IMG/VR virus record: IMGVR_UViG_3300037843_000847
Coordinates: 1 to 21,664 of that record
Strand: one strand, 5' to 3'
DNA length: 21,664 nucleotides
Source: a virus
The position numbers and the translations under genes are program-made. Positions within the stretch are counted from its first letter, which is position 1; every line of letters starts with the position of its first letter. Shown in pieces: positions 5,757-13,781 of this stretch. The notes beneath the pieces are model-generated. The model saw nothing but the letters and a program-made list of their open reading frames with translations. It had not been told where the DNA came from and made no database searches.

Positions 5757-8432
5757 TCACCTGTATTTGTTAGTTGGTTGATAAGGAACAAGTGGATTTA
5801 TTTTCTTTGCTTCCATCAATTCAAAAAACATTGAATTCCATTTTTTTGCCAATTCATCAAGCCCAAAGTTATTTTTTGAGAATTCTTGTAAAACCAATCT
5901 ATCCGTATCATCAGTGTTTTGTAAGGCATAAACACATGCATTTATAAATTGACTTTGATATTCTGGCGATGTCCATTCTCCAGAAATAAGCTTCGCTCTA
6001 TCTCCTGCCGTCTCATTTAAAGCTGCAATAGATGATGTAACCATTCTACACCCTCCAGCTTGTGCTTCCATGGCAGATAGGCAAGATGATTCGTTAAACC
6101 ATGTAGGATATATCCACACACCAGACGACAAGAACTCCTGAGCCAATTCTTCTTGATTTACTCGACCATGATAAACAACTCCAATGGATTTATAATTTTG
6201 TATTTTGTCTTTGAGAGATTGAATAAAATTCATTTGCTCTGTATTGTTTTGAGCTGCAATCTCCCAATTGTTAAATCCATAAAACAAATGCAATTCTGCC
6301 TCTGGAACACGCTCTTTTATTTTTGGCCACACATCCAATAAAACAGGCCAAGAACGATCTGGAGAAGATGAATTAATACATTTAAATCTGTTTCTTTGAA
6401 CTTTTTTATTGAACCTATTTAAATCAATTCCGTTGCGAGTTTTCAGCACATGATCTGGATGTACATTATGATGTTGAATCAAAAAGTCTTTATGCCAATT
6501 TGATAATGCTAAAATTTTATCTGCTTTTAAAAGCCTTTCATTTGTAGCGTTCAGAGCAAAAATATCATGAACCCAAAGAAGAGTTAATTTGGATTTGACA
6601 TTAAAAGAATCATCTAATGCATCTGCCCTTCTTGAAACAATACACACATCAGGATTCAAATCGTGATATTTTTCAGAACTCAAATATTGAACACCTTCAA
6701 AAATTTTGCCATCATGTTCTCCACAAGAATTATATATTCGTACTTTGTGCCCAAGCTTAGCCAGCCTTTTAGATAATTCATGCATCATCAATTCAGAACC
6801 ACCAATACCATTCTGTTTGATAGATTCTGGCGTCCAATTTTCAAAACCATTTCCCGCAAAAAATACAATGTCCAAAGTGTCCAAAGAGTCCAAAGATTTG
6901 GTTTGTTCAATTTGAAGAGGATTTTGCGTAGTTTTGTTTTGATAGCTTTTAGTTAGATATAAAGCATTATTAATAATGGGATTGCTTTTAACAAGGCTTG
7001 GTGTGTTTTCTAAAAATGTAATGCCGTTTTGAACATCATTATGAAGCATATATTGCTTCCATAACATAATCACAGAAGACACTAATTGATCTGAGTTTAT
7101 TTCAATAGGATTAGAATCAAGATCACATTTTTCTGGAATGTTCCATGTGTCTTTGTTTATTGAAAGAGTTTGTTTTTGCCCATTAATAATACTACTTATA
7201 TATTCTACATCTGATGAAGAAATAGTTTCGTTGTTTTTTAGAATGTTTAGATTCTGCACAATTTCAGAAACAGCTAGAAAAGTTTCGTATATTTTTTTAT
7301 TATTTAGAAAGAAATGAGAATTTGGTTCTTTTTTTAAACCAGTATTTACACTTTCTAACGCTCCTTTAACATCACCTGTTTTATTTAAAGCAATATTAAA
7401 ATATTTATGAATTTCAGACTCTCTATCAAATGGATTGATAAAAAGGACTGTTTGTGTAGGTGGAAAAGATAATCCAACTTTTGCAAAGTGCACACATTTT
7501 TTCCAATTTTCAGTTTCTTGAGTTCCGCCCTTAAGTGCTAGAAAATAAAACATTCTGGATACAGCTAAATATCCCTCACACCAATCATGTTTTGTTTCAA
7601 TAGCTTTAAATCCCCACTTCAATCCTTCTTGATAATTTCCAATCCCTTGATGGATATCTACAAGTTTAAGACATGCCATAACTATTTCATCCGGCCATCC
7701 AGATAAAGAAATATATTTTTCTAGGCATTTAACGGCATCTGCTAAAAATCCATTGTTATTATATTCTAAGCCAAGATAATACAATTGTCTTGCATCAGAA
7801 TCTCCATTTATTTGTACAAATTTTTTCAGAATTCTAAGGTTTCGGCCAGGATCTCCTGATTTTTTGCCGTATTGTCTTTTGTGCTTAAAAATAAGATCGT
7901 CTCTATTAAGTAAAATTCCCCCACAACCATCTCTTGGGACTAGTACTTCGTGAACCCAATTGACCCAATGAAATTGATCTTTATCTGTAATAAATCTTTC
8001 TCTATAATGACGGCAAGTCACTTCTCCAACTTCATTGTATGCATATTCATATGGAAACAAATAACAAACGGGTTTGTTTTCTCTTTGGTGTATTTGTTGT
8101 GCATCAGATACAATTTTTAGAAAATTTTCTGATCCTGCAAGAACATCATCAGAGTCAATCCAAATCACAGATTTGTTTGTGGCTAAATCAAATGATTTTT
8201 GTCTAGCTTTTGAAAAATTTTCAATTTGTCCTGTTTCTGGATCGTTGCAATCTGTATAAATTTCAAAAATATCTGCATATTTTTTAGATATTTCTATAGT
8301 TGTATTATCTTTAGATCCAGTATCTACGATGACAATTTCATCCACATAATCACGAAAAGATTGAAGACATTGTTCTAAAAGAGGTTCGTCTCGTACAATT
8401 AAACAAACAGATACCTTGGCTTTCTCGGGCAT
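5757..8432 (-). CDS. Bifunctional glycosyltransferase: GT2 domain, TPR-like linker, GT4 domain
   Basis: An 891-residue three-part protein. Residues 1-185 form a GT-A/GT2 domain: VSVCLIVRDEP (7-17), IVIVDTGSKDNT (33-44) and the metal/nucleotide site VIWIDSDDV (89-97). Residues about 200-500 are helical with TPR-like character (LYYLGLEYNNNGFLADAVKC, then GALESVNTGLKKEPNSHFF). Residues about 519-870 are a GT-B/GT4 domain starting LDIVFFAGNGFENWTPES, with GIGGSELMMHELSKRLAKLGH (542-562) and the catalytic EX7E pair Glu781/Glu789. Both active-site signatures look intact, so it could add two sugars in sequence. No membrane segment or signal peptide is seen. It is the first gene of the glycan operon, 39 nt after the fibre gene. 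No strong ribosome binding site precedes ATG 8432. TPR-fused GT2 enzymes often glycosylate proteins, which would suit a virion target. Confidence 0.85.
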   Translation of the reverse strand: MPEKAKVSVCLIVRDEPLLEQCLQSFRDYVDEIVIVDTGSKDNTTIEISKKYADIFEIYTDCNDPETGQIENFSKARQKSFDLATNKSVIWIDSDDVLAGSENFLKIVSDAQQIHQRENKPVCYLFPYEYAYNEVGEVTCRHYRERFITDKDQFHWVNWVHEVLVPRDGCGGILLNRDDLIFKHKRQYGKKSGDPGRNLRILKKFVQINGDSDARQLYYLGLEYNNNGFLADAVKCLEKYISLSGWPDEIVMACLKLVDIHQGIGNYQEGLKWGFKAIETKHDWCEGYLAVSRMFYFLALKGGTQETENWKKCVHFAKVGLSFPPTQTVLFINPFDRESEIHKYFNIALNKTGDVKGALESVNTGLKKEPNSHFFLNNKKIYETFLAVSEIVQNLNILKNNETISSSDVEYISSIINGQKQTLSINKDTWNIPEKCDLDSNPIEINSDQLVSSVIMLWKQYMLHNDVQNGITFLENTPSLVKSNPIINNALYLTKSYQNKTTQNPLQIEQTKSLDSLDTLDIVFFAGNGFENWTPESIKQNGIGGSELMMHELSKRLAKLGHKVRIYNSCGEHDGKIFEGVQYLSSEKYHDLNPDVCIVSRRADALDDSFNVKSKLTLLWVHDIFALNATNERLLKADKILALSNWHKDFLIQHHNVHPDHVLKTRNGIDLNRFNKKVQRNRFKCINSSSPDRSWPVLLDVWPKIKERVPEAELHLFYGFNNWEIAAQNNTEQMNFIQSLKDKIQNYKSIGVVYHGRVNQEELAQEFLSSGVWIYPTWFNESSCLSAMEAQAGGCRMVTSSIAALNETAGDRAKLISGEWTSPEYQSQFINACVYALQNTDDTDRLVLQEFSKNNFGLDELAKKWNSMFFELMEAKKINPLVPYQPTNKYR

Positions 8433-8471
8433 AAAATGTTAATATAACAACAAAAATAGAGCTTTTGTTAT

Positions 8472-10898
8472 TTATGATGTCAGAGAAATCCACGGTATAA
8501 GCAATGTGCCCGTACAACCAGATCCAACCAATGCCGATCCTGCTGAAGATGATACATTGAACAAATATGCAGTTCCTGTGGCATTGTTTCCAAAACTGAA
8601 TCCTGCAAGTACGTGACCAGGACCTGTTGCACCTGTGGCTCCAGCAATTTTAACAGTCATATTATTTACAGATATTGCTGCAAAATAAGGCGCTGCTTTT
8701 GCTAAATTTGCTCCCATGGCGTTGGAAGTTGTTGCAAATCCTATTGCGGTAGCCGGCCCAGTTGCTACGCTTCCAACAAGCGTTCCTGTAGCGGTATAAA
8801 TAGCTACGGAGAAAAATGCTGAAGCGGCTCCCGTACATACAGAAATAGATGCGGCATTCACTGTTTGAGAAGCTTGAGAGAAAAATCCAGACAAATAACA
8901 ACCCGTAGGCCCAGTAATACCTATATTCACGTTCATCATTGGAATGGTTTCAACTATAGAAACAGATGGGCCTGTAACTCCTTGAACTCCTGTTGCTCCT
9001 TGTGGGCCTGTAGGACCCGTTGCTCCTGTCACCCCTGTAATACCAGGGGATCCTTGTGCTCCCTGTGGTCCTGTAGGTCCTGTGGCTCCTGTTACACCTG
9101 TAATACCTGGAGATCCTTGGGCGCCTTGTGCTCCAGTAGGGCCTGTGGCTCCTGTTACTCCAGGAGATCCTTGAGGACCTGTAGGGCCTGTAGCCCCTGT
9201 TACCCCTGTAATACCGGGAGATCCTTGTAATCCTTGAGCTCCAGTTGGTCCTGTAGCTCCAGTGACACCTGGAGATCCTTGGGGACCTGTTGGGCCTGTT
9301 GCTCCTGTCACCCCTGTAATACCAGGAGATCCTTGAGGTCCTTGAGCACCAGTTGGACCTGTAGGCCCTGTTGCTCCTGTAGGGCCAGGAACACCATCAG
9401 GAGAAATTCCAGCTCCAGCAACAGGAGATCCAACAGGAATATTAACTCCAGAAATGCCTAAATTTTGTAATGTGAAAGTAGGTACGGATCCAGATGCAAC
9501 AACATAACACCCTCCAGATGCTACAAATACATGTTGACCTGGCTGTATCCAATAACCTGAAGGAATTTGAACGGTTATATTTGCGCCAACTGCAGGTTGC
9601 GTATAAGATGTAGATATAAGCGAATAAGCATTAATTCCACCAGGCCCTTGAAGTCCAGTGGCACCTGTGACACCTGGAGATCCTTGAGGTCCTGTTGGGC
9701 CTGTTGCCCCAGTAACTCCAGGAGATCCTTGAGAGCCTTGAAGCCCTGTAGCCCCAGTAATTCCAGGAGAACCCTGAGCTCCTTGTGGTCCTGTAGGTCC
9801 AGTTGCACCCGTAACTCCCTGAATGCCTTGAGCTCCAGTAGGACCTGTAGCTCCAGTCACACCTGGAGAACCCTGTGGTCCTGTAGGCCCTGTTGCTCCT
9901 GTTACCCCTGTAATACCAGGAGATCCTTGTAATCCTTGAGCACCAGTTACACCAGGAGATCCTTGTGGACCAGTAGGGCCAGTTGCACCCGTAACTCCTT
10001 GAATGCCCTGGGCTCCAGTAGGACCTGTTGCTCCTGTAACTCCGGGTGAACCTTGTGGTCCGGTTGGACCTGTTGCTCCTGTCACCCCTGTAATACCAGG
10101 AGATCCTTGTGCTCCCTGTGGTCCTGTAGGTCCTGTTGCCCCTGTAACTCCAGGAGATCCCTGTGGCCCTGTTGGGCCTGTAGCTCCAGTAACTCCCTGA
10201 ATGCCTTGAGAACCAGTCACTCCAGGTGATCCTTGAGGACCAGTGGCTCCCGTAACACCAGGAGAACCCTGTGGTCCTGTCGGACCAGTTGCTCCTGTCA
10301 CCCCTGTAATACCGGGGGATCCTTGTAACCCTTGAGCTCCAGTTGGTCCTGTTGCTCCAGTTACTCCAGGAGAACCCTGTGATCCTTGAAGGCCCATTGA
10401 ACCTTGAATACCTTGAGCACCAGTGACTCCAGGAGATCCTTGAGGACCAGTGGGACCAGTTGCACCTGTAATTCCAGGAGATCCTTGTGATCCTTGTGCT
10501 CCCTGTGCTCCTTGAGAACCAGCAATACCAGGAGACCCTTGAGGTCCTGTAACTCCAGGAGATCCTTGTGGACCCATAGGTCCACCAGGCATACCAGGAA
10601 TACCAGCAGGAGAAATAAATCCTGCTCCAACACCCGATCCAACAGGAACATTAATGCCAGAATATCCTAAATTTTGTAATACAAAGGTAGGAACTGATCC
10701 CGAAGCAACTGAATAATATCCCCCAGAAGCAATAAAAATATCTTGTCCAGGCTGCAGCCAATATGCACTCGGAATATTTGCAGTAACTAAGCCACTGGCA
10801 ACAGGTTGAATAAAACCAGTTCCAAGTTGAGAATAAGCATTAATTCCAGCAGGTCCAGTAGCGCCTGGAGGTCCAGAGCGTGCATAACTTTGCGACAT
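8472..10898 (-). CDS. Collagen-like phage fibre protein with two homologous beta-rich modules
   Basis: 808 residues. After a short [10 protein letters not shown] start come module A (residues 19-100, [14 protein letters not shown]...) and a Gly-X-Y collagen tract (about 96-420, [15 protein letters not shown] units). Module B (422-504, [14 protein letters not shown]...) is clearly homologous to module A, sharing [27 protein letters not shown] and PVGS. A second collagen tract (502-643) and a C-terminal domain rich in Ala/Ser/Thr/Gly (644-808) follow. The tracts should form collagen-type trimers; the modules and tip may act in trimerisation or receptor binding. Thr is very frequent in the Y position. 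Virion location is inferred from the structural neighbours. A terminator ends the preceding gene 49 nt upstream, so it may have its own promoter, though none is clear. The ribosome binding site before ATG 10898 is weak (TTAAAGC). Confidence 0.85.
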   Translation of the reverse strand: MSQSYARSGPPGATGPAGINAYSQLGTGFIQPVASGLVTANIPSAYWLQPGQDIFIASGGYYSVASGSVPTFVLQNLGYSGINVPVGSGVGAGFISPAGIPGMPGGPMGPQGSPGVTGPQGSPGIAGSQGAQGAQGSQGSPGITGATGPTGPQGSPGVTGAQGIQGSMGLQGSQGSPGVTGATGPTGAQGLQGSPGITGVTGATGPTGPQGSPGVTGATGPQGSPGVTGSQGIQGVTGATGPTGPQGSPGVTGATGPTGPQGAQGSPGITGVTGATGPTGPQGSPGVTGATGPTGAQGIQGVTGATGPTGPQGSPGVTGAQGLQGSPGITGVTGATGPTGPQGSPGVTGATGPTGAQGIQGVTGATGPTGPQGAQGSPGITGATGLQGSQGSPGVTGATGPTGPQGSPGVTGATGLQGPGGINAYSLISTSYTQPAVGANITVQIPSGYWIQPGQHVFVASGGCYVVASGSVPTFTLQNLGISGVNIPVGSPVAGAGISPDGVPGPTGATGPTGPTGAQGPQGSPGITGVTGATGPTGPQGSPGVTGATGPTGAQGLQGSPGITGVTGATGPTGPQGSPGVTGATGPTGAQGAQGSPGITGVTGATGPTGPQGAQGSPGITGVTGATGPTGPQGATGVQGVTGPSVSIVETIPMMNVNIGITGPTGCYLSGFFSQASQTVNAASISVCTGAASAFFSVAIYTATGTLVGSVATGPATAIGFATTSNAMGANLAKAAPYFAAISVNNMTVKIAGATGATGPGHVLAGFSFGNNATGTAYLFNVSSSAGSALVGSGCTGTLLIPWISLTS
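8970..9395 (-). repeat. Collagen tract 2: degenerate tandem Gly-X-Y repeats
   Basis: The second, shorter collagen-coding tract, with the same repeat units as the tract at 9639-10600 ([24 protein letters not shown]), separated from it by the second beta-rich module. Shared units suggest duplication of a module-plus-collagen block. Confidence 0.8.
9639..10600 (-). repeat. Collagen tract 1: degenerate tandem 9-nt/multi-triplet repeats
   Basis: Imperfect repeats encoding Gly-X-Y triplets, arranged in longer units such as [15 protein letters not shown] and GSPGITGVT. Synonymous positions vary between units, so many are not exact DNA copies. Expect length variation between related phages and misassembly in short-read data. 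Confidence 0.85.
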
Positions 10899-10937
10899 GC
10901 TTTAATGCCAAAATATGGTTGTTTCTCCCATAAATTG

Positions 10938-10967
10938 AAATTAAAAGCTCCATAAAAATTATGGAGC
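10938..10967 (-). terminator. Rho-independent terminator after the 111-aa virion gene
   Basis: On the minus strand GCTCCATAA-TTT-TTATGGAGC forms a 9-bp stem with a 3-nt loop, followed by TTTTAATTT. The stop codon TAA of the 111-aa gene is part of the left arm. It separates the tail-protein unit from the collagen-like fibre gene. Confidence 0.8.
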
Positions 10968-11294
10968 GTTTACTTCTACTCCCAAAAGATTGAACGAAAC
11001 ATTTGGAGCAGAAGATTGTACTCTTACTATATCGCCTGTATTTAGGCCTAAACCAATAGAAGATGTAAATGTGTCATTGAAATCTAATGACAAATCATAA
11101 TAAATATATTGAGAAGGATCGTCTGCCGCCCCTCCAATTGCTAACGAAATTCGAAAAGATGTTTGCAACGAAGGATTTTGATTGCAAATTATAATTGTAG
11201 AGATAGCGGCCATTGTTGAAGCCGGAACTGTATAAAGATTTGACAATACCGTCGGAACCGGAACTAATTGACCAAGTATTTTTAATATTTCCAT
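10959..11294 (-). CDS. Small beta-rich virion protein (tail/fibre-associated), function unknown
   Basis: 111 residues from ATG 11294-11292; a TTG one codon upstream is in frame but less likely. The ATG shares one base with the previous TGA (TGATG). The sequence is almost all predicted beta strand: ILGQLVPVPTVLSNLYTVP, then STIIICNQNPS, YIYYDLSLDFNDTFTSSIGL, LNTGDIVRVQSS and FNLLGVEV at the end. The pattern of LYTVP, followed by IICN, then a GD-IRV strand and a final FN--G-E, is one I associate with small structural proteins beside phage tail fibres. No enzymatic motif is present. The terminator starts in its last codons. Role inferred from context: a fibre- or capsid-associated jelly-roll-like protein. 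Confidence 0.65.
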   Translation of the reverse strand: MEILKILGQLVPVPTVLSNLYTVPASTMAAISTIIICNQNPSLQTSFRISLAIGGAADDPSQYIYYDLSLDFNDTFTSSIGLGLNTGDIVRVQSSAPNVSFNLLGVEVNAP

Positions 11295-12283
11295 CAAATT
11301 CCTCTAAATATAAATAAATGTGCATAAATATTTTGCTGTACTGATTTTGTAGATCCATTAATCAAAACAGATCTTAAAGCTGAATCAGATACCTGATCAG
11401 AACGAACTCTGCATGGATAATATCCATTGATTACCGTTGGAGCCCCTGTAATCCAAGTAAAAGGTGTGCCAGTAGATATATTCTGACCTGGAAGAACTCC
11501 CATAATTTCAACTTCAAATGAATTTGGAGAAGATCCTAAACCACCATATGCAATACCAAAAATACGATATCCATCCAGAACAATTTCTCTATTATATGAA
11601 TCTGTAATCTCTACAAAGGTTGCATTATAATTTCCGGCATCATATCCATCAAATATAGGAATTCCAAGTGTATTTACAGAATCTGCCCATTTCAAATTTC
11701 CCGCAGAAGAAAGTATAAAATAAGATTGTCCTGCAGAAATAGAAATATTTGTGTATCTTTGATCAATTACAATGCTTTTTGCATCTGTTGTTTTTCCAGC
11801 AATGTTTGCCAAATTTGCAGAAACATTTGTTCCCGTTGCATCAGGACGAATATAGGTAGGAACACCGTTGTAATAATGAGTTCCTTTGATTGCACTTCGA
11901 TCTGTCCTCGCATAATTTAAATCATCTTCTAAACAATATGGCTGCCTTTCTATCCAAATAATATATCCATCATTTACATCTGGAACTGCATTAGGATTGT
12001 TAATTTGTGCAGATCCATTAGAAACAGATTCAATAAGAAATATTCCTAAATTTGGCGCTTGAGCAAATGTAATTTGAAGAAAATTTCCTTCATTTACATT
12101 TCCTACTCCTGATATAAATACATTCCCTCCATTTAATACAACAGACGCATTGCTTCCAGAAGATACAGGTCCTCCTAATAACGAAACTTCATCACCAAGA
12201 TTCATTGCATCATTTTGATTTAATGAGCCTCGAATATCTAATTGCTGATCTAAATCATTAATTCTGTATTCTATGTTTGCCAT
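11294..12283 (-). CDS. Putative tail/baseplate-associated virion protein, function unknown
   Basis: 329 residues, start ATG 12283-12281 nine nt after the previous stop, with only a weak ribosome binding site. The N terminus MANIEYRINDLDQQLDIRG is followed by Asn/Gly/Ser-rich beta-type sequence (VVLNGGNVFISGVGNVNEGNFLQI) typical of phage fibre or baseplate wedge proteins. The second half includes a run of hydrophobic strands and ends YAHLFIFRGI. No catalytic motif, signal peptide or membrane segment. Its position among co-oriented small structural genes between the capsid and the collagen-like fibre supports a virion role. I do not recognise a named family. TGA 11296-11294 overlaps the next ATG by one base. 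Confidence 0.6.
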   Translation of the reverse strand: MANIEYRINDLDQQLDIRGSLNQNDAMNLGDEVSLLGGPVSSGSNASVVLNGGNVFISGVGNVNEGNFLQITFAQAPNLGIFLIESVSNGSAQINNPNAVPDVNDGYIIWIERQPYCLEDDLNYARTDRSAIKGTHYYNGVPTYIRPDATGTNVSANLANIAGKTTDAKSIVIDQRYTNISISAGQSYFILSSAGNLKWADSVNTLGIPIFDGYDAGNYNATFVEITDSYNREIVLDGYRIFGIAYGGLGSSPNSFEVEIMGVLPGQNISTGTPFTWITGAPTVINGYYPCRVRSDQVSDSALRSVLINGSTKSVQQNIYAHLFIFRGI

Positions 12284-12292
12284 ATGATCTCA

Positions 12293-12904
12293 TCAAGGCA
12301 TCTGTACTACATAATCTGCTGTAATAATCGATCTTATATTGGGTATGAAAGACACAAACTGAATGGTATCGTATCCCTGTCCTACAATAGATTCTGATAC
12401 AATATAGTCATCTTCTTGAACCAACCTTCTACCATTATGATAAATTTCTATAAAAAAATCATTTCCTTCAAAAGTTCCATTGATAAATTTCTCTCCTCCA
12501 GGAATCATAAATACACGATTAACATTGTTTAAAAGACCAAATAATGTTACATTTTGTCTGAATAAATAATCTGTAGGACCTCCTCCTCCAGAAACAGATA
12601 ATCCGTTGTTGACTCCAGCATTGATCAAAAATTGTTTTTGTGTGGGATCAAATTGCAACAAATCAATATTGGAATCTAGTACAATAATTTCTCCAGTTAT
12701 AATTTTTGCAAACAATTCTCCCTTTAATAAAGAATGCCTAATATCTGCTTCTGAAACATAAGGAATTTTCATCAAATCCCTTGTTTCTCCATTATTGATT
12801 GGATAATTGAAAACGCGTATTCTCTTGTTTTGTTGCGCTACATTTTGAACAACAAATACGGTATTTGCAGTAGAGGTAAATACAGTATCAAATCCTACAG
12901 TCAT
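12293..12904 (-). CDS. Putative virion structural protein with HNGRRL/DDY segment
   Basis: 203 residues with a good ribosome binding site (GAAGGAAG, five nt before ATG 12904). The N-terminal 90 residues look like a small beta-barrel (RIRVFNYPINNGETRDLMKIPYVS; LLKGELFAKI). After a glycine-rich hinge (SGGGGPTDYLF, about 104-114) the C-terminal half has FFIEIYHNGRRLVQEDDYIVSES and GYDTIQFV. This I/V-x-x-NGRRL...DDY pattern recurs in phage tail and fibre proteins that carry a strand-turn-strand 'what-you-get' type repeat. Function unknown; a virion role is inferred from its neighbours and beta-rich content. Confidence 0.55.
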   Translation of the reverse strand: MTVGFDTVFTSTANTVFVVQNVAQQNKRIRVFNYPINNGETRDLMKIPYVSEADIRHSLLKGELFAKIITGEIIVLDSNIDLLQFDPTQKQFLINAGVNNGLSVSGGGGPTDYLFRQNVTLFGLLNNVNRVFMIPGGEKFINGTFEGNDFFIEIYHNGRRLVQEDDYIVSESIVGQGYDTIQFVSFIPNIRSIITADYVVQMP

Positions 12905-12913
12905 GATCTTCCT

Positions 12914-13687
12914 TCATTCAACGACATTTTCTGTTATTTTAATTGTAATAATCCTCTCCACAGTTTTTTCACCATCTTTTCTGACTGGCGCTCCAAACAA
13001 TGCATTGACAATAGATTCTTGAGTAGATTTTCCATTCGAATCTTTTACAATAGAAGTGGTTTCCATATTGCCAGAAACTTCTTTTAGATATTCTTTTCTG
13101 CCTAATAATCCTTCATCTTTAGATAAAACAATTTTCTGAGTTTGCTTTTCAGACATGGTTTTCAATTGCTCCATAGACAATCTGTATCTATTGAATAACA
13201 ATTGTTCTAAAAATGCTAGTTTTGGCTTAAAAATATCAAAATCTTTTTGCGAAACGCGCAGAATTTCATTCAACAAATCATACAATTGTCTGGCATAAGA
13301 ATCTTTGTACTCATCATCTGTTTCATATTCAGATTTGATTTGTTTTGCTACCTTGAACAATTTTGTAAATACATGTATTTTTTCTTGAGATTCTTCATCA
13401 ATATAAGGCTCGGATCGAACATAAGATTGTGCGTTTTTTCTAGGGTTTCTGTCTCTCTCTTGATTAATTCTGCGTGTATCAAAAGCTACTTTGACAATTT
13501 CTGTTTGAGGTTTGTTAAGCTCTTTTAAAGATGCAAATCGAGCTATTTGCTTGATACTCGAATCTTCTTTGGAAGATTGAACGCAGTATTCAAATGTGCT
13601 TTTAAAAGTATTGTTTTGAGCGCATTTAACAAAATCTTCGCAAAGTTTTGAAAGGATTTGTATTTTTGCATCTTGAGGAAGCGACAT
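12914..13687 (-). CDS. Hypothetical helical protein, first gene of the tail-side unit
   Basis: 257 residues, largely charged and helical (KIQILSKLCEDFVKCAQNN at the start; IHVFTKLFKVAKQIKSEYETDDEYKDSYARQLYDLLNEIL in the middle), with no signal peptide, membrane segment or recognisable catalytic motif. A chaperone, adaptor or assembly role would fit such a protein between capsid and tail genes, but nothing shows it. It begins 39 nt after a strong terminator, so a promoter should lie in that short gap or within the terminator region. A TATAAT hexamer is present at about 13694-13689 but sits too close to the ATG for an ordinary leader. No Shine-Dalgarno sequence is visible. It ends 9 nt before the next gene. 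Confidence 0.6.
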   Translation of the reverse strand: MSLPQDAKIQILSKLCEDFVKCAQNNTFKSTFEYCVQSSKEDSSIKQIARFASLKELNKPQTEIVKVAFDTRRINQERDRNPRKNAQSYVRSEPYIDEESQEKIHVFTKLFKVAKQIKSEYETDDEYKDSYARQLYDLLNEILRVSQKDFDIFKPKLAFLEQLLFNRYRLSMEQLKTMSEKQTQKIVLSKDEGLLGRKEYLKEVSGNMETTSIVKDSNGKSTQESIVNALFGAPVRKDGEKTVERIITIKITENVVE

Positions 13688-13725
13688 GATTATATACGGA
13701 ATTTTGCCCAGAAAATGCGGGTGAA

Positions 13726-13756
13726 ATAAAAAAGGAGGCTATGAAAGCCTCCTTTT
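13726..13756 (-). terminator. Strong Rho-independent terminator after the free-standing LAGLIDADG gene
   Basis: A perfect 10-bp inverted repeat, AAAAGGAGGC with GCCTCCTTTT (13730-13739 and 13747-13756), has a 7-nt loop. On the minus strand it is followed by TTTTTTATTT. It closes the endonuclease transcript 25 nt after its stop codon. Confidence 0.9.
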
Positions 13757-13781
13757 GAGTTAGATGGTGATTGGGTTAATT

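Noticed and set aside
8433-8471. AT-rich inverted repeat (AACAAAA/TTTTGTT) as a terminator after the fibre gene
   Set aside because: The stem has almost no G-C pairs, so it would be weak. Read-through into the glycosyltransferase gene is as likely.
8865-10200. Long plus-strand ORFs rich in Ser, Cys, Arg or Pro-Val opposite the fibre gene
   Set aside because: They are antisense readings of the Gly-X-Y repeats, which lack stop codons in several frames. No ribosome binding sites, and all other genes are on the minus strand.
13687-13700. TATAAT just before the 257-aa gene as a promoter
   Set aside because: Transcription would begin inside the gene, and no -35 element is seen at the right spacing. 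A promoter must be nearby because a terminator precedes, but I cannot place it.
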